NCBI GenBank assembly: GCA_010015655.1
Contig: ML976791.1
Coordinates: forward strand, 11,387-75,386
Length of the DNA: 64,000 bases
Direction: 5' to 3'
Origin: Bimuria novae-zelandiae CBS 107.79
Taxonomy: Eukaryota > Ascomycota > Dothideomycetes > Pleosporales > Didymosphaeriaceae
The notes under the pieces were generated by a model that did no database searches, was not told where the DNA came from, and was given only the letters and a program-made list of their open reading frames with translations. How positions within the stretch are numbered: position 1 is the stretch's first letter; each line of letters opens with the position of its first letter. Shown here piece by piece: positions 10,080 through 21,679 of the stretch. A program made the translations under genes and the position numbers.

Positions 10080-13000
10080 CGCCCCCTCATCCTGTAGTCA
10101 GTTAACGACGTAAGGATGATCTCTCCTACATATCTACTGTGCCTTGAAGTCGAGAGTATAGATTTGTAAGGTGTAGCTGCCTCACAAACTCTGCGTGCTT
10201 TTGACGTGGTAGCATCTTGGTCATGCCGTCAGCAGGCATCCTATCAGTAGATCGCCATTGTACGTAGAGTCGTCCCTGCTCTACTTCCTGGCGGATCCAG
10301 CTCTGGTGTATATCGACATGCTTAAGCTTGGTTGCTAGTTTGTCTTATTCTTTTGTAACAATCCCAATCGTCTGCTGATTATTACATAAGATAGTTAGAG
10401 TAGTGTAAAGCGTTAGTAAGAGGCCCTTAAACAGGCGTAGCCACTCCTCTATTTCTAAGCCTGTAAGGGAGAGCGCGAGTAGCTCTGCCTTAGTAGTTAA
10501 TTTAGTAACTATACGCTGCAGGGTAGACTTCTAGTTAATAGTTATCCTAAATAACTAGAAAATATATCCTTAAGAGCTATGGCAAGTCTCTAGGTTGTCT
10601 ATAAAAGTAGTATTAGATACTCTAAAGAATATAGGATCGCGATAATCTTCTTCTATAGTTATAAACTTTTAAATTTCTTACTCTGTGCAAGCTTTGAGCG
10701 CGTAGTACTTTATCTCTAAAACGTAACGCTATACTTTGCGTATAGAGTCCACGTGAGCTTATCTAAGGTTAGTAAGATATAAAGCGTGTATCACATGTGC
10801 ACGTGCAAGGTCTGGTTAAGTAAACTACGTTAAAAACGCGAGATAGCCAACGAGCTCCTAGTAGAGCTTTATATAAGCTACGTTAGGATCCTCTATAGAT
10901 AGCTCAAGGTAGTTAACCATTATAGGTACTTCTATACAGCGGCTAGTAGACGTTATGCTATACTTTGCGGCTACTTTGTTAATATAGGCATCTTAAAGTA
11001 GCCACAGTTTACAGGCGGCGATGTCTTGGATAACGCGTATGCCTAAAAACTACTTAAGTAGACTAAGTTGCTTTAGTTAATAGCACTCGCTAAGCTTCTG
11101 CTCGAACTACTAGTAGAGCTTAGTATTATATAGGTAAAAGGCCATAACGATATCGTCAACGTAGACGAATAGTATAAGCCACTTGTTCGTGTACATACAT
11201 GAAAAGCCTGGCATAGGCTTTATCCCTAGTGACTATAGCGTCCTGCGGAGCTCCTTATACCATAGTAGCGGTGACTCCTTCAATCCATAGAGAGCGCGGA
11301 GTATCTAGAGTAGTTCTCTATCTTCTTAAAATCTGTCTAGCGTCTGCGCGTAGAGTAGACAATTAAGTAAAGTGTTAAGAAAAGCTATTAGTACGTCGTA
11401 CTAAATTAGCTCTAGCCTAAAGTAATTAGTAATAGTAGTAATTACTCTAAAGGTGCGTGCCGCGAGTGTGGCGGCGTAGGTATCTCTGTACAGCTACTAG
11501 AGATTACCTCTAATCACTAATCGTGCCTTAAATCGTGAAAGAAAACCGTCCTCATTAAATTTATAGGTAAATACCTATATAAGTAGTAAGACCTTAGCAT
11601 TAACATTTACTACTATCTTTATAGTCCTAGTAAAGTATCCTTTACTCTAAATACTTCAGTATTCTTCTTAACTAGCTTATCGAAACTCGGCTCTATATAG
11701 ATAAGTCTCTAGGTCTCTCCAGGTCCTTAGTGGAGGTGGAACTTATGACTAATAGATCTTGATTACAGGCTACGGCTTTAGCGCTGTTGTAAATGCGTGC
11801 AGGTAGTTATTAATGCGTATTTTATAGGAAATTGCGTGCGTCTAGTATCTAGTTACACTAGTAAGGTTGTCCGTGCGCTATTATTGGCGGCGCGAGCTTA
11901 TACGTATGTTTAATTTATTAATTTCGGGATTTCTACGCCTTAGTGCGTTATTATTATGGCAATTAGATATATAACTAGGAATTTGTGTTGCAGAGAGCTC
12001 TTATAGTATTGTCTCTAGATCTCGTTCTGCCGAGAGAACGTTAGCCAGAGTATCGTTGTTCCGTTGCCGGCTCACGTGAGGCTCAGGTGACGTAGGTGTA
12101 AGCAGCCCACCTCCCATAAACAGGTTCTCTACGTCCTTATTAACTTTGTCGTTCTCGTCACTTCTGCTCTCACCCCCTACCTACTACTGGCTAGCCTAAG
12201 CTGCCGCTACAGGTATTATACGGCTTTGTCTAAGCGTCATAAGCTCTTTAATAGCAATATTATTAAATTTAGCTTCTTCTAGGAAAGCAAGTAGCTCTAT
12301 AACTTCTTTAATAACTAACTTAGCTACGTAGCCTTCTGGCCCTTTGTAAAATCGCGTTGGCTCGAAAATAACGTCTCTCGCTCGAATTACTCTATCCTTT
12401 ATAGGCAGCCAGATCCTAAAGATATTTATTAAATTATAGCCTATAAGGTGTCCTATAAGAGCTCTAGATTCCAGCTTATCGCCTCTTTTAATAGACAAAT
12501 TTTAGACGTATGCTCGATAGCCTATAGGACGCAAGTAGTTTACCTTTAGCTTTAATCCCTACACAACCTTATATAGAGTCTTCCAGCCTAGCGCTTCGGT
12601 TAGTGTGCGATTCAGTATATATACTACTATTTAAAACAGCTTATTTAATAATAACTTTAGCAGGTTTCCTTTAAGCCTTATAGCTTAAGCTTAAATAATA
12701 ATAATCTTGCCTGCTCGCTCTACAAGGCCATTTTATTCGTCTACGTAGTCTGCCCGCGGCTTGTATTAGATCCCTAGCTCAGCGCAGAGCTCCTCTAACA
12801 CGTTTAGTGTAACTCTGTATTCTTAGTCGTTATTAGTCTTAATTACAGTAACATCGCTATTAAAAATACGCTATATCTTGCGAACTTTTTAGACAAGCTA
12901 GTAGCTTAGGAATGCCTTTATACGCTATAGAAAGCAGTTAACTTTATGCCACTTACTATACTAGTCCACCATGTAACCTGCAATTCGGTCACCGTTAAGA

Positions 13001-15010
13001 CAAGGGTCTACCTCTCGAGGTAGTAGCTATATAAAGTCTATAGCAACGCGATAGAACTTCCTAGGTGCAAAGTCCTCCTGCTATCTTCTAGAGACTTGCT
13101 TTGTAAGTTTCGATTTAACATATACGCCACAGAAGTCGCTATCTTTGCCTTCTACTCGCAAGCCTTCCACATAGTTAACTAGCTTCTCGATCGCCTTCTT
13201 GCTAGGATGACCCCAGGTGCTGTACGCTATCTTGTGGTTAACTATGTAATTACGTTAAGGGTCCTTTAAAGGTTAATAAGTAGTGCTAAAAGATAATAAT
13301 AGGCGTATGTCTAGGCGGCGGCTAGCATCAGCGTCAACTAGCTAGTAGCCATTATTATACTCTAGTTATGCAATAACAGTTTTCTTGCTAACTTTATATA
13401 GTAAATCTTGTCCTAAGTTAAAGTAGATCTAACTCGAGCGACAGCGTGCTAAGCCTATAAAGCTTATTAAGAAGCCTTTAACTAAGGCAACGTGTATTAG
13501 GACGATAGGTAATAGTCCTCTTAGTGTTTTCACGGTCAGCTTCATGCTGCCCTATATAGTAATCTTAATACAGCCTGTTCCTACTCCTACGAAGTCGTTA
13601 GCACTGGCCTTATACTCTCTTGTCCATCTAGGCCAGGACTTAGTGTTAACAATGTAAGTGTTCGAACCAGGATCAAGTATAAATTAGTTACTTAATAAGT
13701 CGTAGCTACTAACATTATTAAGCGTCGATAGAGCTACTAACTCCTTAGTAGGTTTAATACTATTATTAAGCATTAGATCCTTATTACGTTTATTACGCTC
13801 GTCGTACTCATCGTGCTCGTTAACTATAATAGCATTAGATACTATATATTGTGCGGTGTAGGTTAATAGATTAAAAGGAGGCTTGCTATTGTCAATAGTA
13901 ACTACAGGCTTAGAGTTTAACTAAGTTACCTTCTAGTCCTGTATGGCTTTCTCTACCCTCGCTTTCAAGCTCGGATCCTTAGCAAAGGCTATAGCCACTT
14001 TCTTACCAGCTTCCTTATTATTATATCCTTAGGGTTAATTAGGAGCGTCGGGGTTTATTAACCAGCACTTAGACTATAAGTGTCTCTTACCACAGAGGTA
14101 TATACCGCTTTAAAAAGGTTTATTACTTTATAGTATTATTAGCTTTACTATCTCTAGCTCTACCGCGTATGCACTAAAGCCTGTACTAATTAGGCGTGTA
14201 CGCTTTAGGTATACTAAGAACTTGGCAACGTAGTCTTCTACTAATAGGACTTTTATACCAAGCCTCTCTTTTTAGATCAGGTCTCGCAGACCTGCTATTC
14301 CGTATTTAGGGTTAATTATCTTGCAGGTAACTAGGAAGTCCTCCTACGCACGGGTATCCTCAGTCTCTAAAAGCTTAATAGCCTTACACTAGCTAGTAAC
14401 CTTAATCTAATATTAAAGCTATTCTTCAACCTTTCTGCCCTTTAGCGGTGTTTAAAGATCCTTATATTTCGCTATTAAATCGCGACAACGCGTCGCATTT
14501 AATAGTGCAAGATATTTCTTAAGGGTTGTAAGTTATTAGTGCGGCGTATCTTTATCCTTAATTAGGTATATGTAATGCGCTACTATTGTCTTACTAATTT
14601 TAAAGTTAAAGTCTACTAGAGTCTTAAGCTAACACTTATACTCTAGATCCTTCTTCTCCTATCGCTCGTACGCCCAACAATAGTCGGTTCGCTACTTAGT
14701 GTTTAAGCTAGTAAATAATATAGCTTGTTAGTCGTAGTTGCTTAGCTAAGGCTCCGTTAGCTCCTCTAGCTAGGGTAGTTAGTCTACTGCAACATCTAAA
14801 TTAACGTATTTCTAGAGTTAGTTCTTTTATGCCGTATCCTTGTAGATAAACAGCCATTTATGCTAATCCTCTAATCGGCTAAGGACAATCGTCACCTAAG
14901 TAACTATTAGGTCTGACTTAGTTGTTATCGTGCTCGTAGGTGCTCTACTCTATATGTGAGTATATAATAAGTTAGGTGAGTGAGATCCCGTCGCAATCCG
15001 GGCTTATAAC
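10080..15010 (-). pseudogene. Decayed Copia 1 gag-pol
   Basis: On the minus strand the reverse transcriptase motif (F-V-Y-V-D-D-I) lies at about 11149-11170. Upstream of it, an open stretch at 12196-12498 contains the block KLESRALIGHLIGYN and later RVIRARDVIFEP, which follow the integrase core in Copia polyproteins. Integrase remnants lie near 12700-13250 and gag near 14000-14950. Stops are frequent and of the RIP type. No part longer than 100 codons remains open. Confidence 0.85.
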
Positions 15011-15174
15011 TATAGCAGTTATTGCTGCAAAGCGAAAGTCGGGAAAAACACTAATTTAATTGTATGTGTGTAGTAGCTAAGATATATACTGCTAGGTAGG
15101 CTAGGCAGCAGTAAATGAGTGTAGGCAGCAATAAGCTAGCATAGGCAATAATAAACAATCCGAATACCATTATA
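15011..15174 (-). repeat. 5' LTR of Copia 1
   Basis: This LTR has the same length as the partner at 9916. The terminal TG and CA have both become TA, and further G-to-A changes follow (for example CGGTTG to CAGTTA). Since the element is on the minus strand, the right-hand copy is the 5' LTR. The stretch 15175-15300 next to it is short unassigned DNA with GTGG(C/T)A.ATGGG motifs that also occur left of the element. Confidence 0.9.
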
Positions 15175-15299
15175 AAAATAGTGGCATATGGGCAATTTTA
15201 CGAGCTAACGTCACGTGTGTGGTACTGTATTCGAAACAGTGGTAGATGGGATATTATTACGCCAAGCAGTGGTGTGGCGGAAATTTGCCGTTAATAATC

Positions 15300-15523
15300 C
15301 ACACTAATATCCTCCTTATAGATGTCGACTATTAGCACAAGGACTTACTTCTCGGCTTTAACAATCTCTTTAGTAACTATACGGGCGAGAATTAAGCGCT
15401 TAAGATTGTTAAGGTGCTTATAGACTACAAAATTGCGTTAAAATTCTACTATTTTATCGCTAACAACGCGTTAAAAAATAACGTAGAAACTATTGTAACT
15501 CTAGCTAAGAAGCTTTATATACC
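15300..15523 (+). pseudogene. hAT transposase relic 1, piece 1 of 4
   Basis: Read forwards, this segment encodes part of a Restless-like hAT transposase core, including IVKVLIDYKIALKFYYFIANNA, where the family has a D-N-A-x-N-N motif. The N-terminal half of the transposase is absent on the left. The frame continues directly at 20818 if Copia 2 and one copy of its ATACC duplication are removed, reaching the conserved block IRCAGHII. Confidence 0.78.
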
Positions 15524-15746
15524 TGTCCGATTATATAGCCTCTATCTGTTGTGGATATAAGGCTGGAGCACTCTCTCTTTTATACTATTCTAAATAGGGC
15601 TAGCGCTGCAGCGGCACTTATTTGGAGCCTCGCACACATTTGCATTCCAGGAACACAGAATATAAATATCATTAATTAATCATTATATCTATTAAATTCT
15701 TATCATTGCATTATCTTAAAGTAACAGAACACTATTAAATCTAATA
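15524..15746 (+). repeat. 5' LTR of Copia 2
   Basis: The LTR begins TGTCCGATTATATAG and ends TCTAATA, a RIP form of TCTAACA. Compared with the 3' LTR it carries many C-to-T changes in its last 80 bases (for example CATCAATCAATCATCACATC has become TATTAATTAATCATTATATC). Confidence 0.93.
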
Positions 15747-15782
15747 ATTAAGAGTCTTATTACCTCCGCCAAGCCAATTGTA

Positions 15783-18700
15783 ATGGCCCTATCGACCCTT
15801 AGAGATCCCACAGTGATCCTAACCAACTACACGAACTACACACCGTGGCTAAACTAGCTAAAAATAAAATCTTAATTCCTAAAGGTCTGGAACATTATTA
15901 ACCTAGCGCTGATAGATAAACTAAGACAGAAACCCGTAATGCCAATACCTCCCGCGATAGGCAACTACCAGCCAAGCACGGCGTATACGACTGCGAATCC
16001 GAATAATATGCCAATAATGCCCTCACATCTATTAACGGCAGGCGCGAAAGCATACAAAGACAATAGCGATTATTATAAAGGATAGCTAGAAATATACAAG
16101 ATTATAGATCGCGAATACTAAGAGGAACAGGTTAGCCTAAACTAAGTAGTTACTATTATCTAATTAATGGTTTCTGCGTATCTCTAGAACAACTACTATC
16201 TTTTGGATTAATTAATTAGGCAGTGGATCAACAACCTTATAATTATAGTTAGGGTAGACCTGTAAGACGAATACAGACGATTAAGGACAAGATACTAAGA
16301 AGCCCTTAAGCTAATAAGAATAGCCAGATCATGGGCTATATAGCTATTTAAGTACAATTATGTAGCCATAGAAGCAGAGACTAATTAGGTCCTAAAGCTT
16401 TAAAGGCTAGACTTAGTTAAAGAAGACTTCATGAAGGTAGTTATCCATGTCGCACCTATATAAGTAACGACCTTCTAGCAATATAGAAGCAAGGATATAG
16501 CTATCTTATAGAAGCGCATAATAAAACTCTTCTAAGACTACATAATCCTGCAGCACCTAATTAAGGGCAAATAAAAGGGCGCTTTTACTACTATAGGTTT
16601 ATCTCTCGCTAACAGTGGTAAATCCACCTAGGCTACAGACAGGGACGCCTCTCTTATGGATAAAGTAGCAACATTAAAATATTAGGGTAGACCTCGTAAA
16701 TAACAAAATAATAGTTAACGTACTAGAGCCAAGTAGTCCGCAATTACAGACGATAAGCTAGTAATAGCTAGTAGCCTTAAGTGCCCTACTTGTAAACAAC
16801 GCTATAGTCTATAAAACTACTTCTACGCTTTCCCAGACAAACAACTAGAACAGTTTAGGCCAAAGCCAAGCATAATTACCCTAATTAAGTTCAGGCTGGA
16901 GAATAACCCTGCACTTTAAGAAAGCCTAAGGATAATAAAGAGGGCTAGATTATAGGCACCTATAATCAAATTATCGCATACTCCTACTCTAACTCGAATT
17001 ACTAAGGCTAATAATAAGTAACTAGATAGACGCAAGATTACTAAAATCCTAGCGAGCTTTAACGCCGCATCTTTCTACACTAAATTAAATACATACCTAT
17101 TGCAATGCTTAGCCATACTTAATTTAGGCACAACCTGCTATGTCTTTAACAACATTAATCGCTTTATCTTATACTAGCCACCGGCGCCAGGAGACTTCAT
17201 ATAGGCACGGAATACACAAATATAGATTAAAGAATACAAGAGTGTCTATCTTAATATATAGAGTGCAAGCGGCAATTAAATAATACGGCTAGATAATATA
17301 GCCTATTGCCTTAATTTACTCTGCAACCTTGTATCGTTCTAATTACTCCGGAGGCAAGGCCTTTAGTAGGATATAAGGGCAGACCTAATAACTCTAAAGA
17401 GAAGAGACAATACTATGCTAGCAGAACTCTAAGAATTACATAGATAATAGGTGTTAGAATATAGAATAAGGCTAGTAAGTAGTATTCCTACTAATGCTGC
17501 GCACGCCACTCACAAGACTAACACACGCACTAAATAAAGACCGCAGAAGGCAAACGCATGGACCTAGCACTAGTAATTAGGCTATTTAGGCCCTTAGGCC
17601 CTCAAACACCTCGTGTAGCAATCTAAGGGGGTAAGGATTAAAGGTCTCCCTATAGTAAAATGTAACGCCTGCGGTAAAGCAAAACTAAAACGGCAAATAC
17701 GCTAGCAAGCCAGGGAGCGAACTAAAGGCCCTGGCGAGCGAGTCGTAATAGACTTTCACGACTATAAAGCAGACAGCTTAACAAGAGAGAAGAGCTAAAT
17801 GCTAATTACTAATTAATTCTCTAGCTTCGTATAGGACTTCTACTTTAAGGATAACTACCTAGCACGGTCAATTATTAAATTACTTAGTACTTTTGTACGG
17901 TTCATAGAAGTATAATACAACGTTATAGTAAAAGTAATTAAATCTAATAACAAGATCTTCTTTATTAAGACTAATATTAAGAAGTAGTGCGCGGCGCAAG
18001 GTATTAAGATTAAGTCTTTAGCACTAGATACTTAAGCACAAAATAGAGGAGCAGAACGCTTAGGGGGTGTAATTAAGGAAAAAGCGCGCGTAATATAACT
18101 TAACTCTAATCTACTATAGTAGATGTGGCCTAAGATCACGCGAGCCGCAGTCTACCTATATAATTAAACGCTAAACTACACTAACTAATAGCAATCTCTA
18201 TATAAAGTGTTCTTTACAATAGTAGCCTTTTAGAATGGCATTATTACCTAACCAAAGAAGCCTAATTAAGCTCACCTAAAAGTATATAGCTGCAAAGCGT
18301 TTGCGATAACTAATAACATAAAACGCGGCAAAAGCAGGCTTTAAAGGCTTGACCCTAAAGCATAGATTAGCTACCTTGTTAGCTACAGATTAACTAACAT
18401 CTAGAGAATATAGATTCCCTCTCTAGCAAAGACGATCAGTACTCGCGATGTAATATTTAATAAGGATACTATGTTCTTAGGCAAAACTAAAGACCTAATA
18501 GACAACCTTATGCATAGTATATTAGAAGAAATAGTAGCCTAGGTGCAATTAGTAGAGTTACCTCTCTTACCTTAACAAGAGCATGCCACTGAGTCCTTCT
18601 TTAAGGATAAGATAATTAGTAAAGCGCTAGAGGAAGAGGCTCCTAAGTGTAGGCAAGGCAGGAGAGCTAGGTACGAATATCTAACGCCTCTATTAACGCC

Positions 18701-20580
18701 GCCACTAGTAACACTCCTTACACAACTAATAGCAGGAGACAATTAAGCTATACTACTATAAATAGTGCAAACAGGACAGTTGCAAACAAGCCTATAGGCC
18801 GCAGCCTTTATAGCAGACACCGAAGCTAGCAGCAGCGGCAAATACAAAGGCAAGACTCTTAATAAGGCGTAGCTTTAACAAATAATTACATTAGGTAAGA
18901 AGCCACATCGAAGTGTGCTTCTAGAGCTACCCACATGCCGAAGCAAGCTCGAAGATCACCCTCTTTATAATATGTGGAAGGAAGCAGAACGATCCCATCT
19001 ATAAAGCCACAAGGAAATAAAGTCTTAGAGCGAGGTCACAGCAGCTCTAGTAAAGGTAGCAGGCCATTAAATCCTCGACTACATGTAGGTATATACCTAC
19101 AAATTTGACAAACACTATTAATTGCAGAAATGCAAAGCAAGGCTAGTGGTGTAAGGCGATTAATAGCGGTACCTTACCTCGTAAGAAACCTACGCTGTAA
19201 CACTTATAAGATAATTATTCTGCATGCTTATAGCGATTGCAGCTCGTATTAACTTAGAGCTTATCTAACACAACGTTACTAACGCGTTTGTCCATGCAAA
19301 GCTGGACAGAGAAATCTACATAAGAATGCCTCGCGGCTACTCGCGAGCAGGCATAGTCCTTAAACTACACAAAGCACTATATGGACTGCGCATATCTCTA
19401 CTACTCTATCAAAGAGAGTTCACATTAACGCTCCGTGATATTAGCTTTAAAATAGTGCCCCACGAGCTATGCTGCCTTATCAAGGACGGCATTATTATAT
19501 TTTTCTATGTGGATAATCTTATTATCGCCTATTAGAAGAATCACGAGCCTGCAGCAAAAGCAGCTATTAAAGAGATAAGAACTAAATTTACCCTTACTAG
19601 CGGGAAAGACCTGCAATAGTTTCTAGGAATTAAAATTATTAGGGACCGCTTAAACAAAAAGATCTGGCTTTTACAAGCATTATACGTCGACAAAATATCG
19701 CGCCTTATTAATCACTATAAGATTCGCTATAATACCCTAATAGGTTTAATTGAATTACTCCTAAGAACAGGACTAGCTAGCAAGGGTAAAATTAATCGAT
19801 ACTAGCGCAAAGTCGAATTAATTCTCTATACTATAGTTATAACTTAACTAGATATCGCCTTTGCAAGCTCTAAATTATTATAATTCTTATCTAACCTAAG
19901 TAAAGAGCACTAAGTAGCTACTAATTAAGTTCTCCTCTATTTTACTAATACTAAATTACTAGGTCTTTAGCTTAGGGGTGTAGATACTCTAGAAGTAGCA
20001 AGCGACGCATCCTTTACTAATAATACACTCGATTGCAAAAGTTTATAAGGATACGTTATTAAATTATTTAGTAGCCTAATTGCCTGGAAAGCAAGCAAGC
20101 AAGATATAGTTACTATATTAATAATAGAGGCCGAACTTCTAGCGCTTTTACAAGTAGCTAAGGAGGCCATCTTCACTTCACGATTACTCTAGGAGCTCCA
20201 GATTACTGTAAGCAATCGCCTAATTATAATTAACTATAATAATTAACAGACTATTCGCCTTATTACTAAAGAAATCGCAAAGCTGCAGACTAAGCTCCGC
20301 TATATAGATATCTATAATTATTAGCTAAGACAAGAAGTCACACTTGGGATAATTAAGGTAAACTATTAACGCTTAGAAGACATAGTTGCAGATAGACTTA
20401 TAAAGGCCCTGCTAGTAAATAAATGGAGCAAGTTTCTGAATAGGCTAGGACTTAAAGATATATTAGACAAGATTACTAATCAAGAGGTTGCCCTGCAGGA
20501 TCTACAGCAGAGGATAGAGGCCTTTAAGTTAGAATAATAGACAGATAAATAATACGAAGGTCTAGCTTAAGGATAAGCCC
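15783..20580 (+). pseudogene. Decayed Copia 2 gag-pol
   Basis: The gag ATG is at 15783. The start includes the N-Y-T-N-Y-T-P-W motif typical of Copia gag proteins. In pol, an open stretch at 19326-19535 (69 codons) carries MPRGYSRAG, KALYGLR and the reverse transcriptase active site, read here as YVDN (19506-19517). The family has YVDD, and GAT to AAT is a RIP-type G-to-A change. RNase H remnants follow to about 20400. Many TAG/TAA codons prevent expression. Confidence 0.88.
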
Positions 20581-20594
20581 AAGCTAAGGGGGTG

Positions 20595-20817
20595 TGTCCG
20601 ATTATATAGCCTCTATCTGTTGTGGATATAAGGCTGGAGCACTCTCTCTTTTATACTATTCTAAATAGGGCTAGCGCTGTAGCGGCACTTATTTGGAGCC
20701 TCGCACACATCTGCATTCCAGGAACACAGAATACGAACATCATCAATCAATCATCACATCCATCAAATTCTCATCATTGCATTATCTCAAAGTGACAGAA
20801 CACTATTAAATCTAACA
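20595..20817 (+). repeat. 3' LTR of Copia 2
   Basis: It has the same 223-base length as the 5' copy and terminates in TCTAACA. Few RIP changes are visible, in contrast with the 5' LTR and the internal region. Confidence 0.93.
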
Positions 20818-21412
20818 ATACCTCTTATTACTAAACACCAGATCCGCTGCGCTGGCCACATAATCTAGATTATCGTTAAAGGAGTTATATATAGCAAAGG
20901 AGTCTCTGCTTTCGAGAAAGCTCTTAGCTAAGCTACTTTAAATAAGTAATTTAAACTATACTAACAGCAAGGCGTTATTAGCAAGCTATATAACTTTATT
21001 AACGCAATACTATTATTTTATAAATAACGTAAAGCTTTTATAACTTTTTAGGCTTTACTCTCTACCGACAACCCTCTCTAGAGCTTTAGCACCCTTAGCC
21101 TTATATAAAATAGTAGAGTACGCTAGCATAGTGTCTATTATATACTTTTACGCTACTTTAACTTAAAGGAGCCTATTAACAAGTTTATACGTAAATAGCA
21201 AGCTATTAACGCTAACACCTACGCTAATATAGCGCCCCTCTATAAAATAATTAGTAAAGAGAAGTAGAATAACGTTAATTAGCTTATAAAGTTTCTCTAG
21301 TCCTTCTATAGCATGATAAAGAGGCTTAAAGGCAACGGCGAGTACGGCTTACTCTAAATAACTATTATAAACCTCTAGCACTTATACACGGAGATATTAA
21401 AAATAAGGATAA
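20818..21412 (+). pseudogene. hAT transposase relic 1, piece 2 of 4
   Basis: This piece continues the transposase from 15523. It includes IRCAGHII followed by a V-K-G-V-I-Y block and the KGVSAFEKAL segment at about 20845-20925, then an R-V-R-(W)-H-S-V-Y region at 21115-21150. It ends at the GATAA target site of Copia 3; the frame resumes at 30625. Confidence 0.78.
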
Positions 21413-21679
21413 TGTTGGATAGACTCTCACTAGTGAAAGGAAAGGAACTGAAAACGGATTACATTCGAAGATTAATTATTGCTTGTTTTCTCGTTCTATC
21501 TACTGAGGAGTGAAGTATATCGCGGGGTATGGAAGCTAGTCCCATATGGGGTTCGCTCCATACACATAGTGTTTTGCAACACGATAGAGGCCTTGATAAC
21601 TATTAACAGAATGCTCGCTCCTCTGTACACGCACCTTCCTTGTAACATGCCTAAGGCCGTTAAAGTTATTAATCCAACA
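21413..21679 (-). repeat. 3' LTR of Copia 3
   Basis: It begins TGTTGGATAGACTC and ends TTAATCCAACA in plus coordinates. It matches 30358-30624 over its whole length with a small number of transitions, most of them in this copy. Confidence 0.94.

Larger units (their letters stand above)
9916..15174 (-). mobile_element. Ty1/Copia retrotransposon 1
   Basis: The element is bounded by two 164-base LTRs (9916-10079 and 15011-15174). The flanking 5-mers are AAAAC on the left (9911-9915) and AAAAT on the right (15175-15179), a TSD with one C/T difference. Coding remnants read on the minus strand, with integrase to the right of reverse transcriptase, which is the Copia order. It sits between the 22-bp array and the hAT relic. 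Confidence 0.93.
15524..20817 (+). mobile_element. Ty1/Copia retrotransposon 2
   Basis: Two 223-base LTRs (15524-15746 and 20595-20817) enclose a forward Copia gag-pol. Perfect 5-base TSDs ATACC flank it (15519-15523 and 20818-20822). A polypurine tract (AAGCTAAGGGGG) precedes the 3' LTR. It interrupts the hAT transposase relic. Confidence 0.96.

Noticed and set aside
9744..10090. Minus-strand ORFs with repeated GRSSP/GGCSPAYG-like peptides
   Set aside because: These are translations of the 22-bp tandem repeat running into a Copia LTR, not a repeat protein.
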